Source: Symsagittifera roscoffensis
Taxonomy: Eukaryota; Xenacoelomorpha; Acoela; Convolutidae
Reading direction: 5' to 3'
Assembly (NCBI RefSeq): GCF_963678635.1
Contig: NC_087064.1
Location: 30,037,740-30,101,739, forward strand
Length of the DNA stretch: 64,000 nt
In this document: positions 11,901-22,317 of the stretch, in pieces
Layout of the letters: every line of letters starts with the position of its first letter
How positions within the stretch are numbered: position 1 is the first letter of the stretch
Position numbers and translations under genes: made by a program
The notes under the pieces: generated by a model
Told to the model about the DNA's origin: nothing
The model's input: the letters and a program-made list of their open reading frames with translations, nothing else
Database searches by the model: none

Positions 11901-14900
11901 CACTTTTAAATCTAAACAAAGCTCAAGCATGTGTCTGATATCCAATGAAAGTAAGGGTTGATGTAGAACAAAGACGTTTGATGATAAGATCAGTTGCACA
12001 GGTTTGATTCATTAATCGTACTGGCTAAGGAATTGGGCATTGGCCTGCTTTTTAATCGCCTCTTTTTGTTCCGACTTTCGATACGAAAGTAACGGAATAT
12101 TTGTGCTCGGGGTGGGTTTTTTTTTTTCTTCAGACAAATTTCGACTTTTTAACTAGCCATTTTTGACAGAATTTTTTATATCATTCGAAAGCTATTGTTG
12201 TCCTGAGCTTGAATTTGAAAAGATATTTTACCTGTGATCAGTTTTCATAAAGTTATGGGGGTTTAAAGACTGCCATTTTGGCCAATTTGGGACAATTAAC
12301 GCGCGATAAATTTCGCGCTATTAACACGTCAGCGAGATTTAATCCGTCTTAGAAATCGTTCCAAATTGGTTCAAGGATGCTTTTATGCCATAATTGATTT
12401 GTTAATAGGCGCAAAACCTATCACTTTGTACTTAATATGACATGTGGGGGGATGTTTTTACATAAAATCTCAAATTTTTTCAAATTTTTTTTTATTTTTT
12501 CTATTACATTGATATTTTACATGTTATTAATGCTCCATAGACCTTAAAAGGCAGTCGGAACATTCAGGGCTTCGCCCTGATACGAGCAGTCTTGTTGTTC
12601 CGACTTTCGATACGAAAGTAACGGAATATTTGTGCTCGGGGTGGGTTTTTTTTTCTTCTGACAAACTTCGACTTTTTAACTAGCCATTTTTGACGGAATT
12701 TATTTATATCATTCGAAAGGTATTGTTGTCTTGAGCTCAAATTTGAAAAGATATTTCACCTGTGATCATTTTTTGTAAAGTTACGGGGGTTTAAAGATTG
12801 CCATTTTGGCCAATTTGGGACAAATAACGCGCGATATATTTCGCGCTATTAACGTGTAAGCGTAGATTTAATCCGTCTTAGAAATCGTTCCAAATTGGTT
12901 GAAAGAAGCTTATTTGCCATAATTGGGTTGTTAGAAGGAGCTAAATCTATTTTTTTGTACTTTATATGGCGTGTGGGGGATGATTTTTATTTAAAAAATT
13001 TCAAAATTTAGAATTTTTTTTTCCATTTTGTTTTATTTCATTTAATTTTTTAACGTTATTACTGCTCCATAAACCTTAAAAGGCAGTCGGAACATTCAGG
13101 GCTTCGCCCTGATACGAGCAGTCTTGTTACAGTTTATTCACGTTTGGAATGAGGTACTTCTTTTCTCAGTAGTCTTTAGAACTCTTCTGATTTTTTTCTC
13201 TTAGACTATTTTTTTTACTATTGAATCCGTTAAAAAAATCGTTGACCCAAAAACTTTCTGTAAAAATAAAATCTGGATTTTAAAATAAACAAGTACTATC
13301 TACCACTAAAACAACTACCATCCCAGGGCACAACACGGGACGACCCACCAACAAAAGCGTTGAATCGGAGACGTCTATCGGAACTTGAGACTACGAGTAG
13401 TCGACTTCCACTTGAGATTCAACCTAGAGACTAAAACTCAAGATCTCTCTATAACCTAGTAAGATGAAAACATTGAATAGGCCTAAGAACATAATCCAAA
13501 CCCATTGATATATCTAAAAAAAATTGTACCATAATTTCCACGGTTCCATATATAATGTTATCCGGTATCTATCCTGGTGAATTTAAACTCTTTCCTAGTA
13601 CTCTTTAACTCTAGTACTACTTTTGTAGTTTCCTTATTTTTAAATCTCTTCAAGAAGTCTGACAACCTCAGGTAAATTTGTATTTAGGCTAGTTTTCCAA
13701 GCATTTAACCAGTTTGCTACGCATAGAAGAACTGGTGCCACGAGTGAGGCACAGGAAAAATAAGCAGGATTTAACTAAAAACAAATTCTAGAGTGAACGA
13801 ACAAAAATCAAAGCACTGTTTTTGTTCAAAAGCAAAATGCCCTGCAATCTAGATCTCTATAATTGACGGTCAGTCGAAATTGTCAATAATTCAGACTTTA
13901 TGTGTTTCTTTGTGGTAATTTGTGTAGTAATAAAGATGAACCAAAAATTTAATTAGGCTAAAATTTAATAACTGCTAAAGTTTAACAACTTGATAATTTT
14001 TTTCTAATCTCAACACTAATTTCTCTTGTCACACTCAATTGTGTTGATAAGGAAGACGTATCTTACTCCCTTAAAATTGCCCAATTTGACTGTTTTTCTA
14101 TGCTTGAAAACAAAGAATAACAATTAAATCACATGAATCCTTATCAAGTTAATCCATGAAACCTCTATGCAACCGAGAGCATCATTCGTTTTTATCAACG
14201 CTCCTATGGAACATATTTTACACACTTATATGCAAAGTTAAAATCTTTGCAAGAATACACAGCCGTGGCAGGCGGTCACATTCCTCGGTAGTCCTTATAT
14301 AGATTTTTAATAAATATGATGTAATTATACAACCCAAAGATTGCGACAACCAAAAAAATTGTACAATAAAAAATAGCAATATATGAAGAAGGTTATTTTT
14401 ACGACGAAATGATGAATTTAGATGAAAGCCTTTTACAACACAGGAACACAGGAAAAATGTGAAAAAACAACAGTGCGACAAAATTTAAAAGCTTTAACTG
14501 CTTTTATGAAACCTAAACGCAAAACTTCTGGTCAAATTAGAACGTCAAACAAAAAAAATGCGAATCAGTGCGGTATTTCCCTGCCATGCACTGTTCCCAA
14601 TGTCGGTTGCAAATAATCAACCGTAGACCCATGTGCTCGTAATGACACATGCATGAAAGTTGTGGGGGCATGAAAATGTTTTCTCAAAATGCAAAAAAGT
14701 CATCACGCTAACAAATTCGACCACGTTCTGTATCATATGCTGAGAAAAGAAATAGAACCCCATGGCTTTGACCGAAATATCTATATCAATAACGAGCGAC
14801 CAAACTTTGCATTTGGCCAGCTCGATATAAAACTAACCTCGTGTGTTTAATCTTTTCGTATTCAAGTTGTCTTCTTGAAAATAGTCAAGCAAGAGTGAAA

Positions 14901-16217
14901 GTTTTGATGTATCTGCTAGGTAAAAGCAAGTATACTTCCCTCCACCATAAAAATAGTTAAAGTCATTGCAATTTTGTTTGGCGCCTTGAAAAACCAATAA
15001 AATTGACTGTGAACTTCATCTAGTCGTGTAGTTTTTTTGAAGCTACATAACACTTTCTGAGATGAAATTATTACAGAACCAATGTACACTAGAGAGAACA
15101 CAAAATCTTTTAATCATGATGTGAGCTCTACAAAACCACAACAAGATACATGCTATTCGGTAACCAACCTATGTTTTCGGGCACTGACGGATCTGTTGGT
15201 TAGCTATACCACTGCCCTCAGAAGAGTTCACCTGACAGAAACCTCGGTAATTGTTTCGAGCAGATACAAAACTTCGTTGAGAGGAAGAAATTGTTTGTTG
15301 ACGCTAATACCCGTCAATGTTTTCCATAATCCAAACTAAGATGTTTTGCGTTGATGGCTACAAGAGTGCCTTTCAACTTGAGTGAGATGAAATATTATAG
15401 TGGCAGCAACTATTGCTTTTAACTAAATTCTCCAATTTTTTCAAGACTATTCGAAATTTAGCTCATTATGATAATGGCAATACACAAAAACTTGCTCATA
15501 CTATTCACGACGCGCAGGCCTGTATACTGCAAAACGAAACAAAAATTTTGAGAAAATGTAATTCATAATACCGCAACAACATCAAATATTAGAAAGGTTT
15601 CAAGAACCTATTTCTAAAATGGAAATATTATTACTCTAAATCAGATGATTCGAACACAGCGGTAGGATTGAACCAAATTGCTATCTTAAATTTTTTGCTT
15701 TCGTCAGAAAATTTTTAATTTTTTGTTTGGAACGAATTCAAATTGCTTTTACTTTATAGAGAAACTTGAATTCAATTTGCATGCTATTTGTTCACTGAAC
15801 TACGCTTAGAGATTTTTTCTTACAGTACTTGGTAACAATCGAAGAAAGCTGGAAAATAAATTGAAATTACCAAACCACACAACAGATTTTTGTAAAGTAA
15901 AATAAGGAGCAACTAAATACCTTTTTCATTCTCAAATCTTATTTCAAAGTTTTGAATGGATAGCTTCAACCGAGCATTAACAAAGTTTTCTTCAAAAAAC
16001 ACAAATACGCAAACATTATAAGAATCAAAACATATACCAAGAAAATAGTGCTTCAAGAAGTGGTAGAACAACTTGCGCCACCAGTACCTATTGTGCAACC
16101 AGATACGTGGAAAATTATACCCAGATCATATACCCAGGATTATACCCAGACCTAAATAACTAAAAGCTGTGAGAATCACAATATAGAAAACCTCTTAAGC
16201 TCTACAATATCAATTTC

Positions 16218-16302
<85 letters not shown>

Positions 16303-18930
16303 GCAACATTAGCTTGACATCAATTTAAAACAACATGTTTCTATCTCAAAGAACCATGAGAAAACACTGAACCTCTTTAGTTTAAGGGCTATTTGTTACT
16401 TTAGATAGAGTTACCCACAGTTTTAGGTAACTTTTTGCAAAAATACCCGCTGCTGATTTTCTTTAACTAGGAACAAATTGAATACGCATTATAATATTTG
16501 CTTGTCCAGTATTCAATTATTTCAAAAAACTGTCGAGAAATCGCCGAATACAAAAATTTTTCAAAATCACTTTCTATATAAAATAACGAATCTGCTTCAC
16601 AAACAACAGATTCACAAGAAGTCTGTTTTTTAAGTGTATAAAAACCACTTAAGCTGCATCATTTTTTGAAAATGAAAAAATTTAAAAAAGTTAAAGCTTT
16701 TTTATGCATTGATTTTATGATAGTGACCTTTTCTGAAAAACAAAATTGGTCAAAAAATTGGAATGGTCAGAAAATTGTTATGTGTCCCAAAACACATAAC
16801 AATATTTGATGTTAAATTAAAAGAAACCGATCGCTGGTAATAAAAACAGGTTACAAAGGAAATCTTTTCTGGGTAATAGTTCTAACATGTAACATGGAAA
16901 CGAGCTAAATTCGTGTCATTGTTTTCCGAAAACTATGTTGGAGCAAAGAATGTTCCTTGATGCACTAAAACAGCATTTCCTCCTTATAATCATATTCTCA
17001 AAACTTACAAAAGTTGTTAACTGCGCGATTAACCCTTTTGATTGAAAAAAAAAAGTTTTTTTTTCTACAATTAGTTTTAGTTACGGTTGATAATTTTTCT
17101 TTCTGGTGTAACAAATAATGCGGTACTTATGAGTTGATACTTATACAATCAGGTCGCAAACTTGTCTATGACTGGTTACACCATAAAGAAAAATTATCAA
17201 CCATAACTAAAACTAATTGTAGAAAAAACTTTTTTTCAATCAAAAGGATCTCGGAAAAACCATGTTATTCAATTATAACAATCAGCACGTTTTTCGGAGT
17301 GAACAATCTGTTGTAGAAAATCGCTTGAGTGAGAAAGCAATCAATTATTGTAAAGTGTGGTTTCCCTAAAACTAGCAGGGTTTCTTCCTTATGGGTTTGC
17401 CCACAACGAGGCCTATTTTATTCTATATGAATGTGCCAATTGTACCAGATTGGGATAATAATTGTCTAAGAAGGAAAATTTGTTCAAATTAGAAGTTTCT
17501 AACAATTTTTTATCTTGGTGAAAATTTTCAAAAACTTTCACGGTTTTTAGTATACTTCGGAAAACTGTATAACTGCAAAAAGTACTATCAACAAAAACTA
17601 TGAGCAAACGAACAAAAACTATCAACTATCAACAAAAAATACCAACAAGTTATCAAAAACGACTGGTATTAAAACCTTTGTCTTTCAAATAGTTGAAAAA
17701 GCAGCATTCTTTGTGATCTAGATCATACTAAAAAATATTGAGATTGATTTATCTGCTAACAGTTTCACAATCAAATGAAAACGTTGCCGAAAAACTTACG
17801 TTCACAACCACCACTTCAAGTTTGGATTAACTCACGTTCACAACCACCACTTCAAGTTTGCATTAACTCGGATACCAAACTAAAACTTAAAACTTATACA
17901 ACACTTGCAAAATTTACAGGTTTTAGTTGCGGTTTTAAATCGTCAAAAAGTTTTGCAAATTTTTGACGATTTGCAAAATTAACACTTGCAATATTTTACA
18001 AAATTTTAAAACCATAAACAGGCCGATTATTCTAGTAATAAACATGACAGGATTTAACCATAAACATCTCATGGTTTTAACCATTAATATAAGTTGATGA
18101 ACATATGATCACTAAGCACCCTTATATTGCTGCTTGAATTAATGTGGGTACAGAAACTCAAAAAAATCTGCCGTAATTGTTGTTTCGAAATTTGATGAAC
18201 TTTGGACTTGAAAAACGAAAAGGATAAAGAAGAAAATGTTTTAAAAACCAATGTCGTTATTTGGGATTTGTTCTGTTAAATACAAGAGCAGAAAAATGCT
18301 GCTCGGCTCGAATCAAAGGCAACTGATCATCTGAAAAAATTCCTTGGAAGCAAATTTCCAGAACTTTTCGAATTCAAATGTACTGAAAAAATACGCTGCT
18401 CATGTCGAGAACAAGAATTAATACAAATTTCTACTTTTTATTGTCCATAGGTTGACAGGATGTATATTTCCTTGACATATGATTAGTGGCAATCAATTGA
18501 AATATCGACGTTACTGAAGAAAGAAAATTTTTGAGGCTCAAAATTTTGAGTAAGGAACTCATTTTTTAGTAAACTTTATAGTTTTTCTGATTTTCTTCTC
18601 GTAGAGTTTGTTTTCCTGTTAAAGTCCATTAAAAGATTGAGGCAAATACAACCGAAAACTATATATGAAGAGAGGCTTGTTACTGAAGCCGCTTCCAACG
18701 AAATATTAGTTATTAGGAACCAGATATCTGTTGAAAACCAGATATAATTTAATTTGATTATAATTAAGCAACTGGTTTTATCAATGTTTGGCCTGATGAT
18801 TTTTCAGTACCCCGAGATGCTATCGGCTCAAAGTAAACACCCATGGATTATGTTCGTGGTGCAGAACATAGGACTGATGATCGGATTTGCCATTCTGCTT
18901 GTCATAGCCCTCTACGAAGAGGACATTTGA
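2571..18930 (+). CDS. SLC39A/ZIP-type metal-ion transporter (gene span, 7 exons, 5' end not found)
   Basis: Seven exons join in one frame with matching phases: 2571-2924, 3968-4160, 4989-5050, 5119-5158, 8282-8461, 10108-10268 and 18808-18930, giving 370 residues plus stop. ZIP proteins move Zn, Fe or Mn into the cytosol across plasma or organelle membranes. Visible in order: an ectodomain end with CPALL (the PAL-type motif of the LIV-1 branch), an Asp/His-rich stretch, eight hydrophobic helices, a His-rich loop between helices 2 and 3, the TM4 motif GDLLCNFVDGMAIG, the TM5 motif CHELPQELASF, and a C-terminus ending EEDI. The layout is closest to the ZIP4/8/12/14 group. The signal peptide and most of the ectodomain are missing, presumably in upstream exons. 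The TM4 His is Cys and the second TM5 His is Gln, so transport activity or ion choice may differ. Family assignment is firm; substrate is unknown. Confidence 0.9.
3424..3853 (-). mobile_element. Family 1 Helitron-like element, 3'-truncated
   Basis: A minus-oriented copy in the first ZIP intron: CCCCCACACGCCATTTTAAC at the left, AACCCACCCCGAGCACAAAT then TATCGAAAGTCGGAAC at the right. The hairpin end is missing, although a CACCTGATACGAGTAGTCGCG relic lies at 3935-3955. Confidence 0.78.
3968..4160 (+). CDS. ZIP exon b: His-rich loop and TM3
   Basis: The acceptor ATTTCAG is clear. The peptide opens AVGLHGHSEGSHDEHAGHG, so the junction reads WPE/AVG as expected for ZIP TM2. TM3 follows (LWRTMVLVITIYVFYLFENL), then the HHRHSQS segment usual after TM3. 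The donor at 4161 (GTTCAG) is weak but is the one whose phase (1) matches the next exon; a better-looking GT at 4157 gives the wrong phase. Confidence 0.82.
4589..4825 (+). mobile_element. hAT-type MITE, copy 1 (237 bp)
   Basis: Ends are CAAGGGCGGATTTAGG and, inverted, CAGGGGCGGATCTAGG. The flanks ACTAAAAG and ACTGAAAC are a plausible decayed 8 bp target duplication. The interior contains the family's GCCTGTATTTTCAAAATTTT and TGCGGCGCAGAAAATTT blocks. It lies in the ZIP intron between exons b and c. Confidence 0.75.
4989..5050 (+). CDS. ZIP exon c: cytoplasmic loop
   Basis: A short exon (62 bp) between CATTTAG and GTAAGC. It completes an Asn codon and then reads TLGGKDVENKTSVKISGPME, part of the variable TM3-TM4 loop. 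The strong donor and phase agreement with both neighbours are the main support; the loop itself is not conserved in ZIPs. Confidence 0.7.
5119..5158 (+). CDS. ZIP exon d: microexon of the TM3-TM4 loop
   Basis: A 40 bp exon between TTTCCAG and GTTTGT, reading LTKEGSKILGIPN plus one base. The leftover G joins the AT of the next exon to make Asp (DKFVTAIT), which keeps the frame into TM4. Confidence 0.72.
5340..5817 (+). mobile_element. Family 1 Helitron-like element, diverged copy
   Basis: An old copy with recognisable blocks: ATATCATTCGAAAATTATTGTTG, a shortened GGAGGCTTAATCCGTC, GACGTGTGGGGAGAT and the 3' end CTGTCGGAATATTCAAGGCTTCGG..TGATACAAGCAG. The 5' end is lost. Confidence 0.65.
5872..6127 (-). 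mobile_element. Family 1 Helitron-like element, shortened derivative
   Basis: Bounded by GGTTCCGACTGCC (the inverted 3' sub-terminal block) and CGAAAGTCGGAAC (the inverted 5' end), with only ~240 bp between and most of the usual interior missing. Confidence 0.5.
6130..8281. other. ZIP intron sequence, AT-rich
   Basis: About 2.1 kb with no supported gene. A family 2 tail fragment ends GGTCGGAAC at 7469. Open frames near 6309-6787 and 6863-7054 are AT-driven and match nothing I recognise. Confidence 0.5.
8282..8461 (+). CDS. ZIP exon e: TM4 and TM5 with the metal-binding motifs
   Basis: Acceptor TTACAG, donor ATGA/GTGAGT. Residues about 217-277. TM4 reads AAGDLLCNFVDGMAIGTGF; the family norm is HNFxDGxAIG, so position 232 is Cys instead of His while Asn233 and Asp236 are kept. 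TM5 reads VFCHELPQELASFALLL; the norm is HELPHELGDF (or EEFPHELGDF), so position 265 is Gln instead of His and GD is AS at 268-269. His261, Glu262 and Glu266 remain. Composition is GC-rich against AT-rich introns, as for real coding sequence. Confidence 0.92.
8722..8974. repeat. Foldback element, ~100 bp near-perfect arms
   Basis: Left arm 8722-8822 and right arm 8875-8974 are reverse complements with about three mismatches, separated by a 52 bp AT-rich spacer. The outer ends read AGCGCGGCGGTGAAG and its complement. The long GC-rich arms suggest a young foldback MITE; I see no clear target duplication. Confidence 0.85.
9035..9235. repeat. Inverted-repeat element with TCGATTATAAT motifs
   Basis: GTCAGTGTCCACATATGTGAAAAC at 9066-9089 pairs with GTTTCACTTTTATGGACACTGA at 9179-9200, and ATCGATTATAAT-type motifs occur on both arms. 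Related motifs recur at 9881-9984. Confidence 0.6.
9428..9700. repeat. G/C-run-rich simple sequence
   Basis: Many runs of 4-9 G or C (GGGAGGGGGTGGGG, CCCCCCCCCCTCC, GGTGGGGGG), including two copies of AGCAAAGGGGCAAACGTTAGGGGG at about 9629 and 9665. It stands out sharply from the AT-rich surroundings. Confidence 0.8.
10108..10268 (+). CDS. ZIP exon f: TM6 and TM7
   Basis: Acceptor TTCACAG, donor ATG/GTACGT. The first two bases complete Lys with the preceding exon. TM6 is HLLAILGLNLFSALGAFAG and TM7 is MQAIAAGVFLYIAFMDM, matching the usual ZIP pattern in which TM7 runs into an ADM-PEM turn finished by the next exon. Confidence 0.9.
10288..10525 (+). mobile_element. hAT-type MITE, copy 2, with perfect 8 bp target duplication
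   Basis: Flanked by AGACCAAT at 10280-10287 and 10526-10533. Termini are CAGTATAGCGGATTTAGGG and, inverted, CAGTAGCGGGTCAAGG. The length (238 bp) equals copy 1. An 8 bp duplication with a CAG start is the hAT signature. It sits 20 bp after the donor of ZIP exon f. Confidence 0.88.
10806..11073 (-). mobile_element. Family 2 copy
   Basis: Shares ordered blocks with 1078-1326 and 54756-55017: CTCGATACTGAAAAAAAG, GCCATTCAAATCAC, AAAGCGCTTCAA, GTGGTAGCTAATTTTGCG, ACACACCCGAATACAA. The terminal GTTCCGAC is mutated (ATGTTCGAAAC on the plus strand). Confidence 0.6.
11074..12067. other. ZIP intron, no supported feature
   Basis: AT-rich intron sequence. Open frames at 11250-11477 and 11676-11879 are low-complexity and unrecognised. 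Confidence 0.5.
12068..12596 (+). mobile_element. Family 1 Helitron-like element, tandem copy A
   Basis: A full-length 529 bp copy. It begins GTTCCGACTTTCGATACGAA, whose ACTTTCG-ATA-CGAAAGT forms a 7 bp hairpin, and ends with the CAGGGC-TTC-GCCCTG hairpin followed by ATACGAGCAGTCTTGTT. AGTCGGAAC, the inverse of the first nine bases, lies just inside the 3' hairpin. No coding capacity. Confidence 0.85.
12597..13128 (+). mobile_element. Family 1 Helitron-like element, tandem copy B
   Basis: A full-length 532 bp copy joined directly to the end of copy A (CTTGTT/GTTCCGAC) with no host bases between. The two copies differ at scattered positions. Confidence 0.85.
13129..16215. other. ZIP last intron, no supported gene
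   Basis: About 3 kb of AT-rich sequence. Frames such as 14218-14481 (-), 14422-14616 (+) and 15082-15339 (+) have no recognisable domain and no plausible splice context. Confidence 0.5.
16216..16307. repeat. CAA trinucleotide microsatellite
   Basis: About 30 uninterrupted CAA units with one CAG near the end. Confidence 0.97.
17033..17248. repeat. Foldback repeat, ~75 bp arms
   Basis: CCTTTTGATTGAAAAA..GGTTGATAATTTTTCTTT..GGTGTAAC (17033-17112) is inverted at 17175-17248 (GTTACACCATAAAGAAAAAT..TTTTCAATCAAAAGG), with about 60 bp between the arms. Confidence 0.8.
17249..18807. other. End of ZIP last intron
   Basis: AT-rich. Contains a short tandem duplication near 17806-17865 (CGTTCACAACCACCACTTCA twice) and no supported gene. 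Confidence 0.5.
18808..18930 (+). CDS. ZIP exon g: TM8 and stop
   Basis: The acceptor TTTTTCAG is strong. The peptide starts YPEMLS, completing the MDM/YPEM turn after TM7. TM8 is WIMFVVQNIGLMIGFAILLV, and the protein ends ALYEEDI with TGA, a typical ZIP C-terminus. Forty residues, phase 0. Confidence 0.93.
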   Translation, partial: YPEMLSAQSKHPWIMFVVQNIGLMIGFAILLVIALYEEDI

Positions 18931-19551
18931 AAGCACTCGGCGTCCAATAGGATCTCAAACTGAATTTATCATTAAATGAGGATGATGATAATTGTCGTAC
19001 AGTAAGGGTATGATCTATATGTAAATAGCGTAACCACTTAGTAATAACCGATTCTGTACGGAAAGTCAAAGCTTGAACACATACATAACATACTCAAATA
19101 AGACAAACAGTTTCTTACCGAGAAATATCAACGTCTAAAACATATGTTTCCAACTGCTGCAACTATCACAGGACCAGCACATTGGTAAATGTTGCATCAA
19201 TATGAAATGTACTTTATAAACAGTAACCTAAAGTTTTAAAGTTCGAGGTTTTGACTATTCGGCCGGACAACAATGATGATGATGATGGTGGTGATGACTA
19301 AAAACATTAGTATTACGATTACTGTTGTTCCCATATCTAGCGCCCCTAGGCAATTTGTACCTTACAATTGATTTGAGTACAAAAAAAGTTGTATATTTTT
19401 TCATAAGGTCAAAGTTGACAAAGAATTGATTCCGATAATGTCAACACCTGTAATTTCAAATTAACCAAATTCATTTTTTAATAAACCATTTATTACCAGC
19501 GTATTAACTATTCCAAAAAAAGTTTTCATGCAAAATTTAATTTTTTGTGTG
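18931..19551. other. ZIP 3' UTR and spacer
   Basis: Downstream of the stop: an ATTAAA at about 18973, several more AT-rich candidates, and a short GATGATGATGG run at 19273. No further exon is seen. Confidence 0.4.
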
Positions 19552-21881
19552 TGTAGATTCTTTTCCGAGGAGTCGTCTCCTCTAAGCAGGTTTTCACTCT
19601 ACTCAACTGCCGCAGAGTTTCTCCCCTTTAAACCGTGTAATGGCGGGGGACACTAGGACACGATATGATCCACAATCCCGAAAGGGTTATGTTGGTGGTC
19701 AGACTAAATCGGCTGATCAAAGAATTACGCAACTTCCCCCTTAATTTAGGCTCTTTTCGGCTCTCCTCTTGCGCCTCTAGGTAGTTCAGCAAATCGTGGG
19801 CACAATGAGTAAATTCTCAATCGCAAAGGAAATAAAACAATTTACAGTGCTCTTAATGAGCTAACTACTATTTGGCAACTTCTATATTGAAGCCCGCGTC
19901 CCGTTCCGTTCAATCACTCGTCAGTTTTCGGTTGACTCGATTCAAAACTCGCCTACTCTAGCAGAGCAGCGACACAACTAGTTCAACCCGGTACTAAACT
20001 CGGGTTCCAGCGCAACTTGCTCGCACAACTGTCTCAACCCGGTACTAAACTCGGGTTCCAGCGCAACTCGCTCACTAGCAATAATTGTTCTCTTCTCTGA
20101 TTGAGAACCAACTACCCTTAGTAGTAGCTAACACTGTTCTCTAAGTAACTGAGAACCCACTACTCTCTCTAGTAGTTATCACTGTTCTGCAGTTCGGTGG
20201 TTGTACCTTAATCGCGTATCGTTATCTTTATTTACTTTCGGTTCGGTCAGAGGCGTACCGACCCCTATCCCTACCAACATTCACTTAACTAGCTGCTAAT
20301 CAGGAATTATCAGCTGAATCAACCATTAGGTCAGCTTTAATTATACATCGGGGTGGCACTTAGTTAATCAGGACATACTGAGCAAACATTGGGTTCAACT
20401 ACAAAATCAGCTCCCAATCGTATTTGACAAATAACACCTTGCATGATTTTATTTTAGTTATTCCTAACTTTTTCCATTTCCTATGAATTGGGTAGTTCTC
20501 TCACAACCGGGAATTTAACTTCCGTGATAATTGAAAAGTTTCCATTTTTGGTCATTTTTAAATTTAAGTCCAAGGGCTGGGTATTTCCCTTACCCGTGTC
20601 CGTTTTGATCCGAAAAAACACCACAAGAATTTATTTAATAAGCTAGGGCTGTCCATAATATCTTCATACCGAAACTCTCATTTCCCCTCATAGATGTTCC
20701 CAATTTTTGTCCGGGGCTATATTTTTACTTGTTTGTCGTTCTAATCGAAAGTCCAAGTGGATCGGGTTAAGCTGACCCCAATGTTTGCTAATTACAGAAA
20801 ATCACTTTCGCTCGGGTACAAAAATCAAAACAGAAAATTCTCGATTTGAGGGCCTCCCCTTACCTCCCCAGGTAGGTAAATACCCCTTACGGGTCCTTAC
20901 AATGCTAATTTACCGCTTTTCAGGGGTTCTGGGTGTCCTGGGGTCAAAAATGCCAAATGACCTCTTAGAGGTCGTCCAAGGTCAAATGAGGTCAAACGCG
21001 TCCAAACGTCTTATTTTTGATGGTAGATCATTCCCACTAGGTTTCATTGATATCGGAACATCCCTTCTCATATTTTCGAAAATATTGGGTCAATTAACAT
21101 TTTTCCCTAAAATTGCCATTTTCACCCCATAGGAAGTTCCGGAGAGGATTGGGTCACTAGGGGTCCCCCTACTGGGTTGGCCCCTCCTTCGCATTGGTGC
21201 ATTAAAATCACAAGTCAATTATCACTATCAGGTGTAAATAGCCTAATTCAATTTTCAAGTGCTAATAGTTTCCGACGTAGCCGCCGGATTGGGTCCAAAC
21301 ATTAATACATTATAGGTCTTCCCCAACCTACCATCCCCCCAAGTTTGAGCCTCCTAGGATTATCAGGGGTTGAGAGATAACGAAAAGTGGGTTTTGTTTA
21401 CATAGGGCGTAAAACCGGAATTAATAACCGGATGCGTTCAAAATCCCGGTGGTGAACTTCCCTCGCCTAGGGCTACAACATATTCCAATATGAAGTCATT
21501 CTGACCATTAGTTACCGGTTTACAAAAAGTGCGTTTTCGGAAATCATTATCACTCCCCCCCCAAGGGTCCCAGGGGTCTGGAAAATAGCATGCCCGGCTA
21601 AAATCATCTCTATTAGTCACCCACCAATTTTCATAAGGATCGGACCAGTGGTTCCCCATTCGGGGGGGAGGGTTTCCAGATTTTTTCTGCGCTTTTCCAA
21701 TTTTTCGACCTAGAGGTCAAATTCAAGGTGCAAAGTCCGATTACGATTGTTTGCTCTCAAACTCAGCTTATCTATCACTGAATTTCATTGCTACAAGTTC
21801 ATACAGTCGGTTTACGTTAAAATCAAATTTCGCAATTTTCAACCATTTTCATCATGAATTACCAACCCTACGCTCAGGTTT
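19552..21881 (-). mobile_element. 3' LTR (minus-strand element) of the retropepsin-array element
   Basis: Matches 26255-28291 over nearly its full length with a few percent divergence plus one ~240 bp extra segment. That segment contains a duplicated CCCGGTACTAAACTCGGGTT motif (about 19987 and 20038). On the minus strand it ends GAATCTACA. Homology to the other LTR stops at 21816. The true start may be the TG of TGAGCGTAGGG at about 21881, which follows an A-rich tract (AGAAAAAAAAACAAAA) usable as a polypurine tract; that boundary is inference. Confidence 0.75.
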
Positions 21882-22317
21882 TGTTTTTTTTTCTGCTATA
21901 CTACACCGCCTTGTACTACTCTCCAGTTTTCGACACAATTTATATGCACCACCGTTTACGTATTGCGACGCAGCGAACCGCTGGCTTCAGTTTCCATAGA
22001 CTCTTACATAATCAATTTATCTATGTTAGCACCAAGGGTTGCTTCCTTGAGTGAAGCAACTAAGAGTCTAAGAAAGATTTTTAAACGCGTTGTGAAATAC
22101 CTCCACCCTTCTATCGAAACAATAAATTAAACTACCAAGATTTTAACTGAGTTTCTATCCGTCTTACTGGTGGAGACGTTTCTCAAGCACTTATAAATGT
22201 CGCAAATGAGATTAGAATGTGAGAGAGGGAGAAAGAGTTTTCAGTTTTACTCACTGAACTGAACTGAACCCCGTACTAGTTCACCGACCTCTTGTTTCAG
22301 GTCTCTTTCATCGCTCC

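Noticed and set aside
20785-21132. 115-residue ORF present in both LTRs (also 27286-27633)
   Set aside because: It lies inside the LTR on the strand opposite to the element, shows no domain, and its conservation follows from LTR identity.
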